This document shows positions 43,922-53,312 of a stretch of 64,000 bases of DNA, one piece after another. Position 1 is the stretch's first letter. Each line of letters begins with the position of its first letter. Origin of the DNA: Streptomyces solicavernae (GTDB taxonomy: Bacteria > Actinomycetota > Actinomycetes > Streptomycetales > Streptomycetaceae); contig NZ_JASCIR010000007.1 in assembly GCF_029968095.1 (NCBI RefSeq), positions 1 to 64,000 of the forward strand. The letters are read 5' to 3'. A program made the position numbers and the translations under genes. The notes beneath the pieces are model-generated. The model had not been told where the DNA came from and made no database searches. It was given only the letters and a program-made list of their open reading frames with translations.

Positions 43922-44599
43922 ATGGCGTTGTCGGGACAGGTCGGGACCGGGACGGTCGAGGCGGAGAAGGTCCGCGCGCGGGAGCGCGTCCCGGGTGGGG
44001 ACCGGCCACGCTGTGACGGTGTGGCCGAGTTCCACCGGGCGTACCTCACAGTGAGCGTGAAGTCCTGCGGCACCGAGCCCGCGCCTCTGCACACCCGGCT
44101 CGCCGAGCGGTACGCGGCCGCCCTGGACTCCGCTCGCCGCGGCCCCCGTCCCCCGGCGGCCTGGCGCCCGCTGTTCCAGTACCGGCACCACCCCGGCGTA
44201 CGGCCGCTGCAGTTCGCGCTCGCGGGCCTCAACGCGCACATCGGGTACGACCTGGCGCTCGCCGTGGTCGACACCTGCCACGCGCTGGGCTGCGAACCGG
44301 CCGCGGTGGAGGGCGAGTTCGACCGCGCCGGGGACCGTCTGGCCGCCCTGGAGGAGCACATCCTGGACGACCTCGCGCCGGGGCCCGACCTGCTGCAGAT
44401 CGCCGACCCGCTCACGCATCTGCTCGGCTGCTGGAACCTGGAGCGGGCCAGGGACGCGGCCTGGTCGGCGGCGCGCGTGCTGTGGGGCCTGCGTGAACTG
44501 CCCGATCTGGCCGAGGAGTTCAGGCAGCGCACGGACTCCGGCGTCGGACTCGTCGGCCACTGCCTGCTGACCCCCTGGCGCTGCCCCCCCTGGCGCTGA
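43922..44599 (+). CDS. DUF5995 family protein
   Basis: 225-residue soluble protein of the DUF5995 type, largely helical, with LAGLNAHIGYDLALAVVDT and a HxxH-like FQYRHHPGVRPLQFAL block typical of the family. Function unknown. The C-terminus TPWRCPPWR is generated by a CCCTGGCGCTG tandem repeat that crosses the stop codon (44573-44610). The ATG at 43922 has no strong ribosome-binding site; a downstream start is possible since the first 30 residues are variable. Confidence 0.75.
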   Translation: MALSGQVGTGTVEAEKVRARERVPGGDRPRCDGVAEFHRAYLTVSVKSCGTEPAPLHTRLAERYAAALDSARRGPRPPAAWRPLFQYRHHPGVRPLQFALAGLNAHIGYDLALAVVDTCHALGCEPAAVEGEFDRAGDRLAALEEHILDDLAPGPDLLQIADPLTHLLGCWNLERARDAAWSAARVLWGLRELPDLAEEFRQRTDSGVGLVGHCLLTPWRCPPWR

Positions 44600-44699
44600 C
44601 CCCTGGCGCTGACCGCAGGCGACGCGTTTAGCTGTACGCGGCACCGGTCGCCGCCGGGCGGCGGCCGACGGATCCGGGACCGTACAGGAGGCGCAGCGG

Positions 44700-45632
44700 A
44701 TGGCGACCAGGCTGGGACTCGGCCTTCCCCAGATGAGGCAGTACGACATCGGACGCGACATCCCCGCGGTGGCGCGGGCCGCGGAGGAGATCGGGTACGA
44801 GAGCCTGTGGGTCTTCGAGCGGGTGCTGTTCCCTACCCCCGCCACGCAGGGGCTCTACGGCATCGAGGGGCTGCCGTGGCCGGAGCAGTACCGCTCCGTG
44901 GCCGACCCCCTCGTCTCCCTCACCCTCGCCGCCGCGGCCACCGAGCGGGTCCGGCTCGGCACCAGCGTCCTGGTCGCGCCGCTGCACATCCCCTTCCAGC
45001 TCGCCCGCGCGCTCGCCACGTTGGACGCGGCGAGCGGCGGCCGCGTGGTCGCCGGGCTCGGCACCGGCTGGTCGCACGACGAGTACGCGGCGCAGGGCGT
45101 GGCCCCGTTCGAGCGGCGCGGCGCCGTCCTCGACGAGACGCTCGACGTGTGCCGCGCGGTGTGGGGCCCCGACCCGGTCGCGTACGAGGGCGAGTGGACC
45201 CGGATCGCACCGGCCGCGGTCGGCCCGAAACCGGCCCGGCCGATCCCCGTCCACCTGCCCGCGAACGGGCCGCGCGCCGCCCGCCGTCTGGTCGAGCGGG
45301 CCGACGGCTGGATGCCGGTCGCGCTGGGTGCGCGCCAACTGGCCGAGTCCTGGAAGCAGTTGCAGGACCTGGCCGCCGCACAGGGCCGCGAGCGCCGGAT
45401 CGCGGCGACGGTGCGCGTGAACGCGATGTACAGCCCCGAGCCGTACGAGGGCGAGCGGCGGCGGCCGTTCCAGGGCAGCGTCGAACAGATCGTCGAGGAT
45501 CTGGCCGCGCATGTGGAGGCCACCGGGATCGAGGAGTTCTTCCTCGAACTGCAGGGGCAGACGCGGGACGCGCAGGAGCTGACGGACGTCGCGGCGGCGG
45601 TGTACGAGGCGGCGCGCGCGGCGGGCGTCTGA
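44700..45632 (+). CDS. LLM-class F420-dependent oxidoreductase
   Basis: 310-residue luciferase-like oxidoreductase, (beta/alpha)8 barrel using coenzyme F420 or FMN. RLGLGLPQM at the start, SLWVFERVLFP, RVRLGTSVLVAPLHIPFQLA and GRVVAGLGTGWSHDEY are the family motifs. The substrate is unknown. GGAGGCGCAGCGGATG gives the start. It is the last plus-strand gene before the minus-strand amino-acid cluster, with convergent stop spacing of about 50 bp. Confidence 0.92.
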   Translation: MATRLGLGLPQMRQYDIGRDIPAVARAAEEIGYESLWVFERVLFPTPATQGLYGIEGLPWPEQYRSVADPLVSLTLAAAATERVRLGTSVLVAPLHIPFQLARALATLDAASGGRVVAGLGTGWSHDEYAAQGVAPFERRGAVLDETLDVCRAVWGPDPVAYEGEWTRIAPAAVGPKPARPIPVHLPANGPRAARRLVERADGWMPVALGARQLAESWKQLQDLAAAQGRERRIAATVRVNAMYSPEPYEGERRRPFQGSVEQIVEDLAAHVEATGIEEFFLELQGQTRDAQELTDVAAAVYEAARAAGV

Positions 45633-45681
45633 CGCGTACGGCAGGGGGAGGGCCGGGCCGCCCCTCCCCCTGTCCGGGTGG

Positions 45682-47376
45682 TCAGTCCTCGGGCAGCTCG
45701 ACGGGCGCGATCTCGTCGTACACGTCACCCGGGCCGGGGTTGGTCGCGTCCGTCGTACCGCCGAACTGGTGCATGACACCCCACACGGCGTTCAGCGCGG
45801 TCTGCACGGCGCCCTCGGCCCAGCCGGCCGTCCAGGAGATGTCGTCTCCGGCGAGGTAGATGCCGCGCTTGTCCTCGGCCAGCTCGTCCTGCATGAAGTG
45901 GGTGAACAGGCGCCGCTGGTAGCGGTAGTGGCCGGGCAGGTTGGCCTTGAACGCGCCCATGAAGTACGGCTCGTTCTCCCAGGACACGGTCACCGGGTTG
46001 CCGATGATGTGCCGGCGGATGTCGACCTTCGGGTAGATCTCGCCCAGCGACTTCAGCATGACCTCCATCCGCTCGTTCGCGGACAGCGGCAGCCACTTCA
46101 GGGAGTCGTCGCACCAGGTGTACGAGAGGCAGATGACGGCGGGCTTGTCCGGGCCCTCGTCGAGGAGGTACGTGCCGCGCGTCATCCGGTCGGTGAGGGT
46201 CATCGACATGACGTCGCGCCCGGTCTCCTCGTCCCTGTCCAGCCAGAACGGCCGGTCGACGGGCACGAAGAGCTTGCTCGACTCCATGTAGTGGGTGCGC
46301 TCGATGGCCGTCCAGTGGTCGATCGGGAAGAGCGAGTCGTCGCACTCGATCTTGGAGAGCAGCATCCAGGACTGCGCGGTGAAGATCGCCGCGCGGTACG
46401 TACGGATGTCGCCGGAGGCATCGGTGACGGTGATGCGGTTGCCCGCGGTGCGGTGCAGCCGGGTCACGGCCGGACGGGGCGCACCCTCGTGCAGGGCGGA
46501 CAGCGAGGTCCCCTGCGCCCAGTGCACGATCTTCTCCGGCTCGCGCTCCCAGAGCCGCAGCGGGAGCTGCTGGCTGCCGCCGACGATGCCGCGGTGGTGG
46601 TCGTCGGCCTCGGTGTAGACGACCCGAAGGATCTCCAGGATCGAGTTCGGGAAGTCCGTGTCCCAGCCACCCGTCCCGAAACCGACCTGCCCGAAGATCT
46701 CCCGGTGCCGGAAGGACTTGAACGCCTCGGACTCGCAGAGGAAGCCGTAGAAGGTCTGGTTGTCCAGCTTCTCCACGAGCTTCGACCAGATCTCGCGGAT
46801 CCGCGGCACATCGCGCTCACGCAGGGCGCGGTTCATGTCGGAGAAGTCGGCGCCCTCCTCCAGGCAGGCGTTCCAGGCGTGCATGACGTCCCGGTAGACC
46901 TGCGGCAGGTCGTCCACCGTCTCCGCGTAGTGCGACTCGCCCTTGAGGTCGACGACGGTCGAGGGGGTGTCCGGGGCGAGCGGGTTGGGGAAGGGCCGGG
47001 TCGTCAGGCCCACCAGGTCGATGTAGTGCTGCAGCGCCGTGGAGGACGGCGGGAACCGCATGGCGCCCATCTCGGCGGTGAGATCGGTATCCGTGCCCTC
47101 GAACCCGACGGTGCGCAGGCGGCCGCCGATCTGGTCGGCCTCGTACACGACGGGCTTGAGGCCCATCTTCATCAGCTCGTACGCGGCGACGATCCCGGAG
47201 AGCCCGCCGCCGATCACGGCGACCTCCTGCCCGTGCTCGGTCGCGGGTATCTGCCCGAGCCCGGCCGCGTGGCCGAGGAAGTCGTCGTACGCGAACGGGA
47301 AGTCCGGCCCGAACATGGTGATCGGCGGCTGCTGCACGTCGGTGTGCTGGACGGCGTTGGGCACCGTGGACGTCAT
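45682..47376 (-). CDS. Flavin amine oxidase / amino-acid 2-monooxygenase-like protein
   Basis: 564-residue FAD enzyme. The dinucleotide fold VAVIGGGLSGIVAAYELMKM is near residue 52, AEMGAMRFPPSSTALQHY, ESSKLFVP, the LSYTWCDDSLKWL strand, MGAFKANLPGHYRYQRRLF and AGWAEGAVQTALNAVW follow. These blocks resemble bacterial tryptophan/lysine 2-monooxygenases (IaaM, DavB), which oxidatively decarboxylate an amino acid to an amide, rather than true monoamine oxidases. The nitrilase-type amidase gene 83 bp upstream fits that pathway. The substrate amino acid is not determinable from sequence. Confidence 0.82.
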   Translation of the reverse strand: MTSTVPNAVQHTDVQQPPITMFGPDFPFAYDDFLGHAAGLGQIPATEHGQEVAVIGGGLSGIVAAYELMKMGLKPVVYEADQIGGRLRTVGFEGTDTDLTAEMGAMRFPPSSTALQHYIDLVGLTTRPFPNPLAPDTPSTVVDLKGESHYAETVDDLPQVYRDVMHAWNACLEEGADFSDMNRALRERDVPRIREIWSKLVEKLDNQTFYGFLCESEAFKSFRHREIFGQVGFGTGGWDTDFPNSILEILRVVYTEADDHHRGIVGGSQQLPLRLWEREPEKIVHWAQGTSLSALHEGAPRPAVTRLHRTAGNRITVTDASGDIRTYRAAIFTAQSWMLLSKIECDDSLFPIDHWTAIERTHYMESSKLFVPVDRPFWLDRDEETGRDVMSMTLTDRMTRGTYLLDEGPDKPAVICLSYTWCDDSLKWLPLSANERMEVMLKSLGEIYPKVDIRRHIIGNPVTVSWENEPYFMGAFKANLPGHYRYQRRLFTHFMQDELAEDKRGIYLAGDDISWTAGWAEGAVQTALNAVWGVMHQFGGTTDATNPGPGDVYDEIAPVELPED

Positions 47377-47459
47377 GGGGTGGGGACTCCTTGCGCGGAA
47401 CGTGAGGTGGTGCGGGGAAGGGGGAAGGGGGTGAGGTGTTGCGGGGAAGGGGGTGGGGC

Positions 47460-48278
47460 TCAGCCCTGGGTCAGGGGCGCGTACAGGGCGGGGCGCCGGT
47501 CGCGCAGATACGGGTTGCCGGCGCGGGAGGCGGCCAGGAAGGCGGGGTCGACGTCGGCGACGACCAGCTCCTCGCCACGCCCGGCGCGCGCCCTGGCGGT
47601 GCCGTCCGGCCCGGCGAGCGTGGACAGCCCGACGAACTCGAACTCACCTTCCTGGCCTGCCCTGTTGACGTACGCGACGTACATCTGGCTCTCGAAGGCC
47701 CGCACCGGCACCAGGGACTCGGCGACGAACTGGAAGGGGTGCATCTGCGCGGTCGGCACGAGCAGCAGGTCGGTCCCGGCGAGGGCGTGCGCCCGTACGT
47801 TCTCCGGGAACTCGACGTCGTAGCAGATCAGCGCGCCGATCCTGATCCCGCCCAGCTCGGCCTGGACGACGGGGGTGTCGCCGGGCGTGAAGTGCTCCTG
47901 CTCGAAGCAGCCGAAGAGGTGGGTCTTGCGGTAGTTGAGCAGGGGCGTGCCGTCCGGGCCGATGGCCTGGGCGGAGTTGAAGACCCGGCCGTGCGCCTGG
48001 CCGTCGCGCTCCGGGTAGCCGTAGAACACGGCGAGGCCGTGGCGGGCGGCGATCTTCGCGACCGCCTCGGCGGAGGGGCCGTCGGCGGGTTCGGCGAGAC
48101 GGGGGACGTCGGCGCCGATCGCGTACCCGGTCAGGTACATCTCGGGAGCGACGAGCAGCCCGGCCCCCGCGTCTGCGGCACGGCCTGCGGCCTCGTCGAG
48201 GATGTGCAGATTCTGCGCGACGTCACCGGGCCGTCCGGAACTCTGAAGCAGGGCGGTACGCAGCGGCGACGACGACAT
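47460..48278 (-). CDS. Carbon-nitrogen hydrolase (nitrilase superfamily), probable amidase
   Basis: 272-residue nitrilase-superfamily enzyme with the catalytic triad Glu46 (LLVAPEMYLTGY), Lys118 (NYRKTHLFGCFEQEHF) and Cys152 (ALICYDVEFPEN). Relatives hydrolyse amides; the size and context fit delta-aminovaleramide-type amidases (DavA). With the adjacent amino-acid monooxygenase-like gene it would convert the amide product to an acid plus ammonia. It is 83 bp upstream of that gene on the same strand, downstream of a permease and Lrp gene. Confidence 0.9.
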   Translation of the reverse strand: MSSSPLRTALLQSSGRPGDVAQNLHILDEAAGRAADAGAGLLVAPEMYLTGYAIGADVPRLAEPADGPSAEAVAKIAARHGLAVFYGYPERDGQAHGRVFNSAQAIGPDGTPLLNYRKTHLFGCFEQEHFTPGDTPVVQAELGGIRIGALICYDVEFPENVRAHALAGTDLLLVPTAQMHPFQFVAESLVPVRAFESQMYVAYVNRAGQEGEFEFVGLSTLAGPDGTARARAGRGEELVVADVDPAFLAASRAGNPYLRDRRPALYAPLTQG

Positions 48279-48621
48279 GGGCAGACCTCGGCGGTACGGG
48301 GGTTGCGGGGACGCAATGACGTTACGGGGGCCGGGGTTGCACGGACAAGGCGCGTCCGTTGCGGGCTGCTGGGGGATCTGTTGCGCGCGGGGGCAGGGCC
48401 GCGGCTATTCGTTGCGCGAGGCTTCGTCGCGCCCGACAGGGGCGCGGGGAACTGCGCGAACGGCCACGACGGCGGGTCAGCCGAACGACGGCCCCGAGGC
48501 CGACGGCAGGTCTTTCGGAAAGGGTCGGGGAGGGGAGGAGAAAGCCCCCGCCGGGCAACCCGGCGGGGGCTCGGGGCCCCGGGGGCCGTCGTGGACCCGC
48601 GAAGATCCGCCGGACAGGCCC
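48279..48621. other. Intergenic region of the amino-acid cluster
   Basis: 343 bp between the amidase and the Lrp gene, no gene. Close to the amidase start is TTGC-N6-GCAA (48303-48316), a one-turn-shorter cousin of the sites upstream of the permease, and further TTGCG half-sites (48337-48420). At 48430-48460 is the GGCGCGGGGAACTGCGCGA element seen in many Streptomyces spacers. A 13-bp-stem terminator for the Lrp gene is at 48543-48571. Confidence 0.55.
48543..48571 (-). terminator. Perfect 13-bp hairpin after the Lrp gene
   Basis: AGCCCCCGCCGGG and CCCGGCGGGGGCT pair perfectly around a CAA loop, about 50 bp beyond the Lrp stop. It would separate the permease-lrp transcript from the amidase-oxidase transcript. 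Confidence 0.85.
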
Positions 48622-49074
48622 TTAAGCGGGCGCCCCCGAGGAAAACCTCCGCATCAGCGGCGAAAGCACCAGCACGGACTTCGTACGCTCCACGAAGTGC
48701 TCCCCGGCGATCCGCTCAAGCACCCGCTCGAAGTGCCGCATGTCGGACGCGAAGACCTGGACGAGCGCGTCCGCCTCACCGGTGACGGTGGAGGCGGCCG
48801 CGACCTCCGGGTACCGCTCAAGGCCGCGCTTGATCGACTCCGGCGACGTGTTGCGCCGGCAGTAGATCTCGATGAACCCTTCCGTCTCCCAGCCGAGCGC
48901 CGCCGGGTCCACCCGGACCGTGAAGCCGGTGATGGCCCCGGTCGCGCGGAGCCGGTCGACGCGGCGTTTCACGGCGGGCGCGGACAGGCCGACGATCTGG
49001 CCGATGTCCGCGTAGGAGCGGCGGGCGTCCTCGGCGAGGGCGTGGACGATCCGTTCGTCGAGTTCGTTCAGCAC
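48622..49074 (-). CDS. Lrp/AsnC-family regulator of the amino-acid cluster
   Basis: 150-residue Lrp/AsnC protein with the helix-turn-helix in SYADIGQIVGLSAPAVKRRV and a C-terminal AsnC ligand domain (TVTGEADALVQVFASDM). It is the second gene of an operon with the permease (10-bp gap). By context it should sense an amino acid and control the permease, amidase and oxidase; the tandem TTGC-N8-GCAA sites before the permease are the probable target. Evidence for the target is positional. Confidence 0.92.
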   Translation of the reverse strand: MLNELDERIVHALAEDARRSYADIGQIVGLSAPAVKRRVDRLRATGAITGFTVRVDPAALGWETEGFIEIYCRRNTSPESIKRGLERYPEVAAASTVTGEADALVQVFASDMRHFERVLERIAGEHFVERTKSVLVLSPLMRRFSSGAPA

Positions 49075-49084
49075 GGCGGGCGGT

Positions 49085-50623
49085 TCACTTCTCTTGACCT
49101 GATTCCTGACCTGATTCCTGACCGGATTCCTTGCTGGGCGCGACGGCCGCCTCGGCCCCCTGCGTCTGAAGGCGGGAGCGGCGCTGGCCGTACCCGAAGT
49201 AGATCACGAGGCCGACCGCCATCCAGACGCCGAAGACCGCCCAGGTGATCGCGTCGAGGCTGAGCATCATCCAGACGCAGAACCCGAAGCCCACCAGCGG
49301 GAAGAGCGGCGCGAGCGGCACCCGGAAGGTCCGCCGCATCTCCGGACGGGTGCGGCGGAGCACGATCACGGCCACGTTGACCAGGGCGAACGCGAAGAGC
49401 GTGCCGATGCTGGTGGCGTTGGCCAGCTCGCCGAGCGGGATGGCCGCGGCGAGCACACCGCAGAACAGCGAGACGATCACGGTGTTCACGCGGGGCGTGC
49501 CGGTGCGCGGGCTGACCTTGGAGAACGCCTTGGGCACGAGCCCGTCGCGGGACATCGCGAACAGCACACGGGTCTGGCCGTAGAGCACGGTGAGGACGAC
49601 GGACGCGATGGCGATGACGGCGCCGGCGGCGAGCACGGTGCCCCAGAAGGCCTGGCCGGTGACGTCCTTCATGATCCCGGCGAGCGCGGCCTCGGAGTCG
49701 GTGAAGCCCTCCCAGGGGCGGGCGCCGACGGCGACGGCGGCCACGAGGACGTACAGCGTGGTGACGATGACGAGCGAGAGCATGATCGCGCGCGGCAGGT
49801 CCCGCTGGGGGTCCTTGGCCTCCTCACCGGCGGTGGAGGCGGCGTCGAAGCCGATGTACGAGAAGAACAGGGTGGCGCCGGCGGCGCTGACGCCGGCCAT
49901 GCCGAGCGGCATGAAGTCGGCGTAGTTGCCGGACTTGAAGCCCTGGATGCCGATGGCGCAGAACAGCAGGAGCGCGCCGATCTTCACCACGACCATGATC
50001 GTGTTGGCGCGCGCCGACTCCTTGGCGCCGCCGAGCAGGAACACCATGGCGAGCAGGACGACGATCAGCGCGGGCAGGTTGAATATCCCGCCGTCGCCGG
50101 GCGGGGCGGAGAGCATGGCCGGGATGGTCCAGCCGATGGTGCCGGCGAGGAGTTCGTTGAGGTACTCGCCCCAGCCGACGGCGACCGCCGCGACGGAGAC
50201 GCCGTACTCCAGGACCAGGCACCAGCCGCAGACCCAGGCCACGAGCTCGCCCATCGTTGCGTACGCATACGAGTACGAGGACCCGGAGACCGGGATGGTG
50301 CCCGCGAGTTCCGCGTACGAGAGGGCGGAGAAGAGGGCCGTGAGTCCGGCGATGACGAAGGAGAGCGTGACGGCGGGTCCGGCCGCGGGGACGGCCTCGC
50401 CGAGGACGACGAAGATGCCCGTGCCGAGCGTCGCGCCGATGCTGATCATGGTCAGCTGCCACATGGAGAGCGAGCGCTTGAGCGTGCCGCCCTCGCCCTT
50501 GCCGCCCTCCGCGACCAGCAGTTCCACGGGCTTGCGGCGCATCAGCCGGCCGAACTGGCTGGGTCGTTGCGGGTCGAGCTTCGGCGGGGCGGCGCCTTGG
50601 TCGAGCACAGAGGGCTCCTTCAT
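49085..50623 (-). CDS. APC-family amino acid permease
   Basis: 512-residue amino acid-polyamine-organocation transporter with 12 membrane segments. SLSMWQLTMISIGATLGTGIF and SYSYAYATMGELVAWVCGW are diagnostic for the cationic-amino-acid-like (CAT-type) group, so lysine/arginine/ornithine uptake is plausible but unproven. The ATG at 50623 (MKEPSVLDQG) is chosen as starting the conserved-length protein; no good ribosome-binding site is seen and an upstream ATG at 50713 is possible. The C-terminal KESGQESGQESGQEK comes from a 12-bp tandem repeat (49094-49131). Confidence 0.9.
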   Translation of the reverse strand: MKEPSVLDQGAAPPKLDPQRPSQFGRLMRRKPVELLVAEGGKGEGGTLKRSLSMWQLTMISIGATLGTGIFVVLGEAVPAAGPAVTLSFVIAGLTALFSALSYAELAGTIPVSGSSYSYAYATMGELVAWVCGWCLVLEYGVSVAAVAVGWGEYLNELLAGTIGWTIPAMLSAPPGDGGIFNLPALIVVLLAMVFLLGGAKESARANTIMVVVKIGALLLFCAIGIQGFKSGNYADFMPLGMAGVSAAGATLFFSYIGFDAASTAGEEAKDPQRDLPRAIMLSLVIVTTLYVLVAAVAVGARPWEGFTDSEAALAGIMKDVTGQAFWGTVLAAGAVIAIASVVLTVLYGQTRVLFAMSRDGLVPKAFSKVSPRTGTPRVNTVIVSLFCGVLAAAIPLGELANATSIGTLFAFALVNVAVIVLRRTRPEMRRTFRVPLAPLFPLVGFGFCVWMMLSLDAITWAVFGVWMAVGLVIYFGYGQRRSRLQTQGAEAAVAPSKESGQESGQESGQEK

Positions 50624-50736
50624 CGCTGCGGGGCTGACGGCAGCGACCGCGGCGGCACCCGTCGAGGGGCGACCACCGAGCAGGCGGTCACCGCCAGACG
50701 AAGTACAGCGCATGACATTAGGCCGCGCGGCTTCAC

Positions 50737-50782
50737 TTGCGTAATGAAGCAACCTTGCGCATTCAGGCAAGATCCTTGCGTA
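50737..50782 (-). promoter_or_regulatory. Tandem TTGC-N8-GCAA operator upstream of the permease
   Basis: TTGCGTAATGAAGCAA at 50737-50752 and TTGCGCATTCAGGCAA at 50755-50770 are two inverted repeats of the same form, spaced 18 bp centre to centre, with a further TTGCGTA half-site at 50776-50782. AT content is high here relative to surroundings. Arrays of this kind are typical of Lrp/AsnC binding regions, which wrap on octamers. The permease start lies 114 bp away (90 bp closer if the upstream start is used). The rest of the 50624-50973 gap shows no gene. Confidence 0.7.
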
Positions 50783-50886
50783 CCCCCGGAAAATACGGGA
50801 GTTCGTTGCACATCGGTGTTCGATCACTGAACGAACGTGGCCAATGCCACATCGTGGACGTGATTCCGCCCTGTCCGAAACACGCA

Positions 50887-50918
50887 CGGCCCCGGCCGTC
50901 CGGAGACGATCGGGGCCG
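50887..50918 (-). terminator. Hairpin after guaB1
   Basis: CGGCCCCG (50887-50894) pairs perfectly with CGGGGCCG (50911-50918) around a 16-base loop, 56 bp beyond the guaB1 stop. Confidence 0.65.
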
Positions 50919-50973
50919 CGCGCAAGCCGTTCTACGAGGTCACGTACGAGGTCACCTACAGGTCACCTACAGG

Positions 50974-52578
<1,605 letters not shown>

Positions 52579-52923
52579 TCAGTTCCCGGCCGGTTCCAGG
52601 GCGAGCAGCACGCCGACCCGCTCCCCCGCGGCGGCCTCGCCCAGCACTTCCTGCGCGACGGCCCACTCCTCGGGGCGCGCGGCCGCGTACTCCTGCCAGC
52701 CGCGGACGACGAGCAGGGTGCCGCGCGGCAGTTCGGTCAGGGAGTCGGCGAGCGCGTCCCAGTTCCGCCCGAACCAGTGCGGCAGGTCCAGGTCGCGGGC
52801 GCAGCGCTCCATGAACGCGGCCTTGTCGGCGACGCCGCCGAGCGCGAGGACGACGGCGGGCAGCTCGGCCGTCCGGGCGGCGCCGAGGAGGGCGGCGAGA
52901 GGGCCGGGGGTGTGCTCCGTCAT
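52579..52923 (-). CDS. Barstar-family RNase inhibitor
   Basis: 114-residue barstar-like protein, which binds and blocks guanyl-specific ribonucleases of the barnase family. The core is RDLDLPHWFGRNWDALADSL followed by LLVVRGWQEYA. The start ATG at 52923 is the leftmost copy of a repeated start unit. Immediately upstream lies only a truncated RNase C-terminus (53010-53117), so this may be an immunity gene without its matching toxin, or it may protect against RNases from elsewhere. Confidence 0.85.
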   Translation of the reverse strand: MTEHTPGPLAALLGAARTAELPAVVLALGGVADKAAFMERCARDLDLPHWFGRNWDALADSLTELPRGTLLVVRGWQEYAAARPEEWAVAQEVLGEAAAGERVGVLLALEPAGN

Positions 52924-53027
52924 CGCAGGACCACCTTCATTCGCTCGCGGGACCGCCGTCATCGCAGGACCGCCTTCATCGCAGGACCGCCTTCATCGCA
53001 GGACCGCCTTCATCGCAGGACCGCCTT
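52921..53027. repeat. 17-bp tandem repeats carrying a Shine-Dalgarno and ATG
   Basis: Five copies of CATCGCAGGACC(G/A)CCTT (52921-52937, then 52960-53027 as four in a row) plus one diverged copy at 52938-52959. On the minus strand each reads AAGGCGGTCCTGCGATG, i.e. a ribosome-binding-like AAGG followed by ATG at the proper distance. The first copies overlap the RNase remnant stop and the last provides the barstar start. Confidence 0.92.
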
Positions 53028-53117
53028 GAAGCTCTGGTAGTGGTCGTCGGTCCAGCAGGCCTCGCCGTCCTCGCCGGTCACCAGCCGCCGGGCGCCGCGG
53101 TCGTCCTCGCCGGCCAT
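53010..53117 (-). pseudogene. Guanyl-specific RNase (barnase/RNase Sa type) C-terminal remnant
   Basis: 35-codon reading frame: MAGEDDRGARRLVTGEDGEA then CWTDDHYQSFKAVLR. It matches the C-terminal end of secreted microbial RNases (TPGxRTRGARRIITG and DHYATF in RNase Sa), including the equivalents of the catalytic Arg pair and His, but the catalytic Glu and the first two thirds are missing. No signal peptide. It ends inside the repeat array before the barstar gene, the normal toxin-immunity order. Judged a deletion remnant. Confidence 0.75.
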
Positions 53118-53312
53118 GGGCCGATGCTGCCACAGGCGGTGCGGCCCGGCTCGTTCCGAGGGCTTACGTGCCGCAGCCGAACGGCAGCGCCGCAGGGTTG
53201 CGGGAAGAGGCAGGCAGGGGATCACATCCAGCCCCTCCGGGGCACCACCCGGCCGAAGGCTGGGGAAGCCTGAGGACAGGCCCGCAGGGCGATGACGGTG
53301 CACGATGAGCCC

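Noticed and set aside
45682..47376. Simple reading as a monoamine oxidase
   Set aside because: Key blocks and the amidase neighbour fit the amino-acid 2-monooxygenase group better; kept only as a family-level alternative.
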